From the NCBI GenBank assembly GCA_043228905.1, contig JBHGNT010000001.1:372001-436000 (forward strand): a stretch of 64,000 nt of DNA, read 5' to 3'. The notes below the pieces were generated by a model, which had not been told where the DNA came from, did no database searches, and saw nothing but the letters and a program-made list of their open reading frames with translations. How positions within the stretch are numbered: position 1 is the first letter of the stretch; the number at the start of each line of letters is the position of its first letter. The stretch is from Azolla caroliniana (taxonomy: Eukaryota; Polypodiophyta). This document shows positions 55,558-64,000 of the stretch, one piece after another. The position numbers and the translations under genes were made by a program.

Positions 55558-56177
55558 TGTTGGGATTACGGTCCCTTCGCATGGGATGGTCGGATATCGG
55601 AGATGAATGCCGACAAGCCCGGTTTCGGTTTCGGATCCGGATGACGAAGACCCCGGTTTCGGTACCGGATGACGAATGTACCCGGAGAGCGATCCGGATG
55701 CAGGGACATATCCGTGAATATGTTCGCTATGGGCCCCTGAGGCTACAGTTGTAAATAGCCCAAAGTCATATAAGTATAAATATGACTTAGGGCAAACAGT
55801 TTTGTTGTTGCTTCTCATTTTTCTGTTTTTCCACTCAAGAGGAGTGAAGTGTAAGCAGCCGTGATAGAGAGAGAGAGAGATAGAGCGCGAGAGAGGAAGA
55901 GGTAGACGCCTCTGTGTATTTCCGCCGCCTGTGGCGAGGACAGCGAGCTCAAGGTCGTCGCCTTGCAGCTCGCCATTGTATACTTCTCTGTATAGTGTTG
56001 GGTTGGAGTCTTGTACTCCCGTGGTTTTTTCCCGTCTGGGTTTTCCACGTTAATCCCTGTGTACTCGCGTTCTTGCTTTTTTTCCTTTCGTGTGGTTCCT
56101 ATTTTCTGCTGCATTGATCCGCGATTACTCGGTTGTGGCCGAGTGAAGAAGGTGAATAGAAGCGTCTATTCCTTGCA
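55558..56177 (+). repeat. 3' LTR of Copia A3
   Basis: 620 bp, identical to the 5' LTR except for two transitions. Confidence 0.95.
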
Positions 56178-56783
56178 AATTAGTCTCTGTTTCAATAGTT
56201 ACTTTGCATCTTAGTAGCCTTAGAGAGATCGACACTCACTCACGTCCACCTTGTTAACAAAAGGCTTAACAATGGTGCACTCTTGTACATAGACCATATA
56301 TACTTTTCAAGAAGAATGCCAAGAGTATGAAGTAGCTTCTAGTGAGAAGACAAAAATACGCTATAAAACGAGGTTAGGAAAGTGGTTTGTTGAGTGAGTT
56401 AGTTCATTCCATTGACATGTTGGCTCCTCACGAACAATAGGTTGTGTTTCACTAAATTCCCATAACAATGAATGGATGACGTTGCACCAATGCATGGCGA
56501 GAATATGTCATTGTTATCATAAATTATTGCCCATCATGGACAACAAAATATTATATGAGACAATTTTATATGTGTGGACAAAAGAAGGGGCACGAGTTAA
56601 TGAATAAGGTATTGGACAAAAAAAATGCAAAAAGGCTTGGTGAATAGACGAACAAATGCTCAAAAGACCAGATGTTATGAAAATGCAAAGGTGTGGGTAA
56701 GTGAACGAGAGGGCGAGGACAACAATGACGATGAAAACATACCCCTTGGAAACAACCACCCAATGATGATAGTATATTGACAA
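56178..56783. other. AT-rich spacer, no gene seen
   Basis: Sequence between Copia A3 and the Copia B solo LTR. No ORF or repeat that I can assign. Confidence 0.4.
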
Positions 56784-56796
56784 TGTAAAGAATCGG

Positions 56797-56830
<34 letters not shown>

Positions 56831-57939
56831 CTCACGATTACAAAAAAACAGAAAACTGTATTACAAAGAAAGCAAGAATAACCAACAGTTATAAAGAAAG
56901 AGAGAAGGTGCTTATGTAGTATTCATACCACATGCACTAAGGGTTGCCATTGGACAACTTAGAATATCATCTCACCAACTTGAGATTGAGAATGGCCGTA
57001 CTAATGGAGTCCCTGGGGAGGAAAGGATACGTAGGTTATGTCACATAGAGATAGAGGATGAGTATCACTTTACATGCAAGTGTCCAATCTATGCCGAGAT
57101 AAGGGCAAAATACCAAGACATACTTGGTTCCTTTCCCACCCTCCCCAAACTATTAGATACTCTAGATATAAAGAAATTAGGCAAATACATTCTAGAGCTA
57201 AAACAACACTGAGAGAATAAGGTACAAAATGTTGACAATAATGTTGCTAATGTTCACCAACATGTAACAAATGAAGTTTTTCAGGAACAGGGGGAGACAA
57301 CAAATGTCGACACACTTGCACCACTCGGCCTTTCCCTTGACGAGGCAGAAAACCAAAGAAGAACCAGACATCCTCGGGTGCCGGGTTTCAAAGCAACTCG
57401 ACGTGGTGTGGAAGCAATAATGAAAATAAAGGAACGTGAGCTACACCGCCTAGAAGCCATGGCTAGGGCACTCTCTACATTGGAACCACGGGTCACACCC
57501 ACATCAAAACCCTTTGACCCCCCACTTCTTTTTGAGAAGCTTGGGTGGAAATAAAAATAGAATTAGTGTAAAGTCACTTCCTTTATCGAGTATACCATGT
57601 ATTGTACACTACTATAACTCTTTTAGTTTAAGTTCCATGTTTACTTTATTTTATTTTAGTTATGATGACTGGATAAATACTCATTTTGTTGTAAACCAAT
57701 TGTCTCATGGGCCAAATTTGGCCTTAGAAGACGTCAATATATCTTTCTTTCTTTCTAAGTTGTCTCACTACTACCACCTCTTGGGAAAGAGGTCATGTCT
57801 TAACTACTTAAGGAATATGTGTCATAGGACATTAACTTCTATGACACACTAGTTACTATACAAGGAGGTGCGGTGTTCACACACTTGAGTATCCCAGAGT
57901 GTGTTCCCACTCACGGGAAGTTGAGTTCGATTCTCAACA
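56784..57939 (-). repeat. Copia B solo LTR, split by a LINE-like insertion
   Basis: Ends TGTAAAGAATCGG (56784) and TTCTCAACA (57939) match the B LTR termini. LTR sequence runs 56784-56921 and about 57770-57939, with about 850 bp of foreign sequence between and about 40 bp of LTR lost at the junction. Flanks (gacaa, tgcaa) do not match well. Confidence 0.72.
56922..57554 (+). pseudogene. LINE-like coding fragment with an unusual C-terminus
   Basis: One plus frame runs to a TAA at 57552-57554 with a single internal TGA at 57210-57212. The first part, RISSHQLEIENGRTNGVPGE, ERIRRLCHIEIEDEYHFTC and KCPIYAEIRAKYQDIL, has the C-x-H-x-C zinc pattern found after the RT domain in some LINE ORF2 proteins. 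After the TGA the same frame continues about 113 codons (LGLSLDEAENQRRTRHPRVP, MKIKERELHRLEAMARALST) and ends PLLFEKLGWK. The RT domain itself is absent. Probably a 5'-truncated non-LTR copy inserted in the LTR; no clear poly-A tail. Confidence 0.6.
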
Positions 57940-59382
57940 TGCAATATATGGGACATCAATGATGGTAATATGATGACCTTTGTTGTGTTTGACACAATGA
58001 TATATTGGTGAAGCATCATTATACTAGTGCTAACAAATATAACCTTTATATTATAACGAAACCAAGGAGGAGGGTGAATTCTTGATATAATATCATAACA
58101 TGAGAGAGAGTAAAAAAATCATCTCAAGATTTTTTATTGACGCTCTTTATGGTCGCCAAGAGGGTGGTGATGGCTCATACCCAAAATCATGACGTGCATT
58201 TTAATATGTTACCACTCGGTTTTGAATACATCACCATCATATGTGTTATTGTATTTTCATCATCAAGGTGTGGCTTGTCAATATTGACAATGGTAGAACC
58301 ATGGGTGGTTTGACCATATAATAACCTCACATACTATACACCCACACAACCTTATATTCATCCAAACATTGTACATAAGAAAGAAGGATCAACGAAACGT
58401 ACGACTGATTGGTGGATTGAGGACTCGTGGTGACAAACAAAGCATGAAGTCATAGACAGCCAATGGAAACAATATTACATCGACTTCAGGAAGACACTGA
58501 AGATCTTTGTACACGAGGAGGGTTTCTCTCAATAGTTGATCTCAAGTAGATCAATGTCAATCACAAGATATTAGTCCATCGTGTCATTCCTTCTCATATT
58601 AATTACTATTCTAACATTTGCATTGTCACTTTGTCTAATTCTTGTACACCCTTGTCTCCCTCTTGTGTCTCACGAGCACTCATGCCTCTCGATGTCTTAA
58701 TTTTACTCCCTCGTTTCATCGTATCAAAATTCTTCCAAGCAAAGCCAATCATTCTCATTTACCCACTTGCTTGTTTTGTTCATTCATCTTCTTATATGCT
58801 TCTCCTATCTTATGATCTTTATCGTTTGTTCACGTACATCTTTGCTAATCTATCTTCTTGTTTGCCACTTGCCCATCTAAACATTTGAATGTCCAACCTT
58901 CTTGCATCTTCTCGCATGATCCTTCAGTCGTTCGCACATGGTCCTTCTTGCATCCACACACCTACTCACTCTTTTTTCCTACATGCATGGCGTTGTCTTT
59001 ATGAATCAATCAAGCCATTTTTTTGAACAGGAAATAATGGGGAATTGTAACAAATACACGTGATTCTACTTCGAAAGCTTTTGTCATTGGCCAATGGCCA
59101 ATGTTTTAGTGAATGATAAAATAGTTTTCTCGAATAATAGGTACAATTGTATTATACGTAAGAAGATATATATTATACTTGATAATGTTTAGGTTGAATG
59201 ACTCGATCTCATTGAATGAAGATTCCTCTTTGTTGTGAATGTCGTAATGTACAAGCATATTATGCAAAGACAAGAAGGCCATGCATACATACATCAATAT
59301 GATTAGAGGAGTGGGCAAACCCCAAAATCCAGATCATCAAGCATAAGCATTAGTGGGGAAACCAATGATCCAACACAGTTCA

Positions 59383-59439
<57 letters not shown>

Positions 59440-59833
59440 AAGGCATATGTACGTATGTATAAATATGGGGGCGGAATATAAATATCAAAAAAATATAGAT
59501 GTTAAATAATAGGAAAGGAAATTAATGTCCAATTATGTAAATATATAATAAATACCAGGCTGGATTCTGTGTATTAGGTTTGGGTATGTTATGTACATAT
59601 GTTATGTATGTATTGCAAAAATTGCGAGAGAAACAGAGGCCAGGCAGCAGAGAGACTGTTGTTGAGGAATACTTTCTCTCTCTCTCTCTCTCTCTCTCTC
59701 AGAGAGTGTTTCTTTCTTCTCCCTCACATTGAGAAACTGTTTGACCCCATTCTGTCCCACAGCAAGACAACAGAAAAAACAGGGTTTGTGTGTATCTGTG
59801 TACCGTCGTGCCTTACTCTACATCGCCATAGCG
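57940..59833 (+). other. Intergenic DNA and RING gene upstream region
   Basis: AT-rich with no convincing gene. A GA repeat at about 59388-59436 and a CT repeat at about 59671-59700 lie upstream of the RING gene; the latter is probably in its promoter or 5' UTR. Confidence 0.45.
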
Positions 59834-61003
59834 ATGGCGAGCTCTACAACAGGTACCCAATTCTTTTACTGCTACAGATGCGATAGAAACATTAGAGTTC
59901 CTCCAACATCATCCTCATCAGAGGCGGGAGATGCAGGGGAACTTGTTTGCCCTGACTGTGGAGAAGGATTCCTAGAAGAAGTAGAAGCACCACCACAGCC
60001 TTCAGATCTTTCACTGCCGCCCACGATTGGTCCATGGGCGTTCAACGAGGCCCCTTTCGGTTTTGCACGTGGCGTCAACCAACCGAGATCTGGCGCACCA
60101 CCTATCTCGCCTGCTGCAGCTGTGAATATGAATACAGGTATGGATGCAAACGCTCGTGGAGTGCCCCCTTTCGTGGACGTATTCTCAGCAATTCTTCAAC
60201 AGATCCAAAACACACAACCAAATTTAGAGATTTTCTTTGATAATGGAGAAGGACCTAGACGGTTACCTGGTAACCTTGGCGACTACTTTTGGGGTGCGGG
60301 GCTAGATCAACTCATCCAACAACTAGCCGAAAATGACCCCAATCGATACGGGAACCCCCCGGCATCAAAATCTGCTATCGAATCCATGCCCACTATCATC
60401 ATCTCCCAAGAACATCTTGGCACAGAGGAAGCTGCCCTGTGTGCTGTTTGCAAGGAAGAATTTGAATTGGGCTCCAAAGCTCGTCAAATGCCTTGTTTGC
60501 ATCTATACCATTCCGAATGTATACTCCCTTGGCTTAGCCAGCACAATTCATGTCCAGTATGTCGATATGAAATGCCAACCGATGATGCCGAGTCGCAAAG
60601 AGGACGCGAACAAGGGGTCAGGGATATGACCGCCACCATAGAAACAGCCTCTAATAATCTGCCCTCAAGTCAGGGTTTGTCTAACACGACCATTCCAACA
60701 GCAACAATGAGTGGTAATCGGTTTCAGATTAACCTTCCAGGATGGTTTCGGAACACCAGAGCAGTTTCGCGCCAACCCACCAGAACAGTTTCGCAGTCAC
60801 CCGCAAATGCTCAGGTGGGAACCTCAAGCCAAGCTAATAGTGCGGAGACAGTATCTAGTGGCCCTGCAGCTGGGGAAAGTATAGATACTCCTGGAGAGAC
60901 TTCTCGACCTCATCGTGGCATTGGCATTGGTGATAATGATGATGATGATGAAGGTGATGGTGATAGAATCATGATGGAAGCCCTCCATGAAGATCTGGAT
61001 TAG
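59834..61003 (+). CDS. RING-H2 E3 ubiquitin ligase, RHC1A/RING1-like
   Basis: 389 residues in a single exon from the ATG at 59834 (MASSTTGTQFFYC); an upstream start would add 35 residues with no similarity to the family. N-terminal zinc ribbon, FYCYRCDRNIRV ... VCPDCGEGFLEE (about 11-50). Middle: low-complexity Pro/Asn/Gln region with the FVDVFSAILQQIQ block and GDYFWGAGLDQLIQQLAEND before the RING. RING-H2 at about 203-244: CAVCKEEF, Cys-His-His in MPCLHLYHSECI, WLSQHNSCPVCR. The C-terminus is Ser/Thr/Asn-rich and ends in an acidic run (DNDDDDEGDGD). The ribbon-plus-RING layout is that of the RHC1A/RING1/RDUF group; I do not see a clear DUF1117, which argues for RHC1A-like and not RDUF. Such proteins transfer ubiquitin from E2 to targets; the substrate is unknown. 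Confidence 0.92.
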   Translation: MASSTTGTQFFYCYRCDRNIRVPPTSSSSEAGDAGELVCPDCGEGFLEEVEAPPQPSDLSLPPTIGPWAFNEAPFGFARGVNQPRSGAPPISPAAAVNMNTGMDANARGVPPFVDVFSAILQQIQNTQPNLEIFFDNGEGPRRLPGNLGDYFWGAGLDQLIQQLAENDPNRYGNPPASKSAIESMPTIIISQEHLGTEEAALCAVCKEEFELGSKARQMPCLHLYHSECILPWLSQHNSCPVCRYEMPTDDAESQRGREQGVRDMTATIETASNNLPSSQGLSNTTIPTATMSGNRFQINLPGWFRNTRAVSRQPTRTVSQSPANAQVGTSSQANSAETVSSGPAAGESIDTPGETSRPHRGIGIGDNDDDDEGDGDRIMMEALHEDLD

Positions 61004-63230
61004 TAGGTACACACCCTCCCACGAACCAGAAAAAAATTTGTATATGTTGTTGTAAGTATTATGTATTCAGTGTTCTCTTTCTCCCCTGAGGCAGAAGGTG
61101 TTAAGCAAGGTGAAAGTTTGTTGAATTAAAATTAGTACTGTGAACATATTGGTTTGAATATATATAAACTTCAATGAAAAAACATATATCATTAGCAAAG
61201 CACAATGCAATGCAATGCCTTTGTTCTTGTATGATTTGTAAAACGCTAAAAGAACTACATAGTAGAAGCCATATATTTGTACATACAAAAGCCATATTCA
61301 TGTGCAAAATTGGCGTTTTATACATTTATGAGAATGGCAAAAAGCTACGATGAACATTTTCTCAATGTATTTTAATTCCAAAATATTTTGGATATTCAGC
61401 ACGACAGAAATATTGACACACTTTCCTATTGGATTTTTCTTTCTCATTATTCTCAAGTAAACAATGCCTAGTTTAGGCTTCTCAAATAGCTTTTTGGATT
61501 GAAGTTTCTCATAAAAATAAATCAAGAGAGTGCTAAAAAATTAGAAAATAATCCATATTCTCTTGACCTCGCATGTAAAGGAGTTTTTTGTTTGTTTTCT
61601 GGATTTTGTGAAGGTGGCTAAGGATGTTTTGGGATCTAGGAATGGAGAGATTTTTGCAGATGTTCATAAAACGCAAAGTTTTTCTTGCTATCAGGAAACT
61701 ATATGGCAAGGGGTTCGGGTAATGAGTTTTCTATTCAAAGATTCTGCCAATGGTATCCTGTATTGCAATGGAGTTTCCATTTACATTCAGAATGCAATTA
61801 TGGTCATTATAAGATCTTTGTTATCCACCCATGTTAAATATTTGGCCTTCATGAAAAGAGCTACCTTTAAACGCACATGTTGATTGACGACACTCTGTAT
61901 CAGGGATTCTTATTCATAAGGTAATCCTACTATTTTTTTACCTTATGTTTTCTTGACATCCATTGAAAGTGTGTGTGGGAATGCAAACGGTTTGATGTGA
62001 GATTTCCTCGTCTTTGATCTAGAATTGTCTAATATTCAAGACTGTTGGTAGCTAGCTAGCTAGCTTCTATTGTTATGATGGACATATATATTGGTCTGTA
62101 ATGAATAAAGATGTTACACATTACCTTTTGTTGATCCATTCTATGTTGTGGAGGAAATTTGAATGTGTGGCAAGAAAATTTTAGCAAATGGTATTCATGT
62201 CTCAATCCTGTGGATATATAAATCTGGAAGGATATTCAGAACTCTGAGCTTTCTTCGGTGGTAGATGATTCTGGAAGGATGTGAAGGTTATTCCGAAATC
62301 GAGCGTTTTTTTCTGAAATTTGGAACATGTAAATGATTCCTCAGGATATTTGGATTCAAGTCGTTTGTATAAATAACTTCTGGGTGTTTGTGGAATGCCT
62401 TACAGGGGATATTCAGAACCAAGAGAAAAAACAAGGTGTGTAATAAATTGGACACGCCTACAGCAATCTATGTCTTTTCTTGAATGTCTGTGACCACCAG
62501 AAACTAAATAGAGAAATATAGCGCATTTGTATCTCTCAAATCCCAAAAACTTGAATGAAATAAGTTACTTTTTGTATATCAATGGTCACTAAAGTTTAAA
62601 GCAAAATATGGTTTTTTGGTTATACCTTTGATCACCAAAGAGGAGGAAAATGTCTTTTTTTGTGATAACCAAACATTAGATGAAAATGTCTGGTTTTTAC
62701 AGGTTTGATAAAAAAACCTAGATGAAAATCCGCCTGGTTTGTATATTTTTTATCACCAAAACTAGATGAAAATATCCTGTTTGCATACCTCCAATAACTG
62801 AAAACAATAGGAAAGTTGTGTCATTTTTGTGAATCATTGATCACCAAAAACTAAAGTTAAGTAGTGGTTGTGTGTATATTTGGTTTAGATGAAAAGCTAT
62901 AATTTTATTTTTTGGAAAGAAGAAGAAGATATAGTTTTATATGTTTTGATCAATGAATAAAGACTTTGCACCCAAAACTTGAGGTAATGGTACATCAATC
63001 TTTTGTCCTTCCCAAATTTCTTTTCTGATCCATGCATCCTTGGATGGAAATTGAGGGCATACATAAGTTGGAGTCTCCATGAACCTTGGTAAGCATAGGA
63101 GCTACAAGTGTAAACAATTGTAATTGTTCTTCATGATGATGTCCCCGTCTCACTGATAACATGTGTGATAACAATTTGACAATGTGAATAGTCATGTTAG
63201 TTTCCCATTTCTTAAGCATGGATTGTTATA
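61004..63230. other. RING gene 3' UTR and AT-rich intergenic DNA
   Basis: No gene that I trust. A plus ORF at 61563-61883 has no recognised domain. At 62560-62890 a degenerate repeat with a GATCACCAAAAACT / AGATGAAAAT theme recurs four to five times. Confidence 0.4.
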
Positions 63231-63630
63231 CAATAATCTTCATTTGCTTATCTACCCGTAACATGTGCTAAGGTCTACTCTTAAGTAGATCTCTCTCACC
63301 CAGCTCTTCAGTGCCTCAACTTTACATTGTGGGAATTTTCTACCTCGCCTATCAGACATAAGACAATTCTTCATTTGCTTCTCTACTCGTAACATGTGCT
63401 AAGGTCTACTCTTAAGTATGTAGATCTCTCTCACCCAGCTTTTTAGTGCCTCAACTTTACATTGCGGGAATTTTCTACCTCGCCTATCACACATAAGACA
63501 ATTCTTTATTTGCGTCTCTACTCGTAACTTGTGCTAAGGTCTACTCTTAAGTAGATCTCTCTCACCCAGCTCTTCAATGCCTCAACTTTACATCGCGGGA
63601 ATTTTCTACCTCTCCTATCACACATAAGAC
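63231..63630. repeat. Three tandem units of about 131-135 bp
   Basis: Units start at 63231, 63364 and 63499. Each contains CATGTGCTAAGGTCTACTCT or a close variant, the block TAAGTAGATCTCTCTCACCC and GGGAATTTTCTACCTC, with few differences; the second has a TATG insertion. Confidence 0.92.
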
Positions 63631-64000
63631 AATGTGATGCACATAGTCTTTGGTGATCCTAAATAATTGGGGCTAGGTTTAAATCTATGGGTTGAAGGCC
63701 CATCTATTGAATGTAGTCGTGATGATTTTGTCGATTTGATGCATTGCACTAGACGTGTGTGCTGCGTGCAAATGTAGGTTTTAGACAATGCTTGAATGTT
63801 TGGATTTAGATAATTCTTTGAAAAGATCTATGGTTGGAGGACAGAATTGTTATAAAAGCTTGTACTACCCCCGCGGTTGCTATTATTTGTACCGGATTTG
63901 GATTGGGGGTCCTCAAAACTCTTTCACAATGGGACCGTCGCGTCTAGCTATATCATACGAACCAATAGAGAAATCTTTATGAAAGAAATTGAACGCGTCA
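63631..64000. other. AT-rich end of the window, no gene seen
   Basis: A short plus ORF (63788-63982) has no recognised feature. Confidence 0.4.

Larger units (their letters stand above)
50822..56177 (+). mobile_element. Copia family A3, complete, young and apparently intact
   Basis: 5356 bp: LTRs 50822-51441 and 55558-56177, both 620 bp, TGTTGGGATT...CCTTGCA. I find two mismatches between them (51063 A against 55799 G; 51349 T against 56085 C). Primer binding site 51445-51456, one open gag-pol 51471-55547, purine tract 55548-55557. The flanks are gatta (50817-50821) and aatta (56178-56182), a 5-bp duplication with one change. It has everything an autonomous Copia needs. It lies in intergenic DNA downstream of the kinase promoter. 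Confidence 0.95.

Noticed and set aside
59729-59833. Upstream N-terminal extension of the RING protein
   Set aside because: Not a family-like sequence; MASSTTGTQFFYC at 59834 fits the start of RHC1A-type proteins.
63231-63630. CRISPR-like array
   Set aside because: Units are contiguous tandem copies without unique spacers, in plant nuclear DNA.

Overview
This is nuclear DNA from a land plant, most likely a seed plant. Three host genes of plant-specific or plant-typical families (an HD2-type histone deacetylase, an ACT-domain STY46-type kinase and a RHC1A/RING1-type E3 ligase) sit in AT-rich sequence dense with microsatellites and LTR retrotransposons. Two of the three are split by canonical GT-AG introns. 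The species cannot be named from the sequence alone.

Layout. (1) 1-9.4 kb: the edge of a reversed Copia element (family A), an LTR fragment of a sister subfamily, then a reversed Ty3/Gypsy element without a chromodomain. The Gypsy carries an accessory coiled-coil ORF region between integrase and its 3' LTR, and that LTR also serves as 5' LTR of a second gag fragment. (2) 9.4-13.4 kb: AT-rich sequence with decayed non-LTR-like coding remnants. (3) 13.4-26.2 kb: a nested stack. A decayed reversed Copia (family B) is interrupted by an LTR-like insertion, a complete Copia (family C, 18159-22952, TSD aactt), a Gypsy-type LTR and a Copia-A solo LTR (TSD ggagg). (4) 26.4-30.5 kb: solo LTRs (TSD catgt; TSD aaggg), a chromodomain-bearing Gypsy fragment with a minisatellite, and local duplications.

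(5) 30.9-47.0 kb, the gene island: an HD2 histone deacetylase gene (+, 11 exons, last intron 4.8 kb, which splits the C2H2 finger) converges on a 16-exon STY46-like kinase gene (-). About 2 kb with recent tandem duplications lies between their 3' ends. (6) 47-50.8 kb: AT-rich intergenic DNA with a 24-C run. (7) 50822-56177: a young Copia (family A) with an open 1358-residue gag-pol and 620-bp LTRs that differ at two positions. (8) 56.8-57.9 kb: a family-B solo LTR broken by a LINE-like coding fragment. (9) 59834-61003: an intronless RING-H2 E3 gene. (10) 61-64 kb: AT-rich DNA with a 3-copy tandem repeat.

The host genes do not look like a cluster acting together: one is chromatin-related, one a protein kinase, one a ubiquitin ligase. 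I see no convincing new cellular system. The most unusual signals are in the mobile elements: the Gypsy accessory ORF, tRNA-like A/B-box modules lying antisense inside a Gypsy LTR, a U5 motif shared by several LTRs, and an inverted repeat around the TATA box in two separate Copia families. All exon borders and junctions were read by eye.
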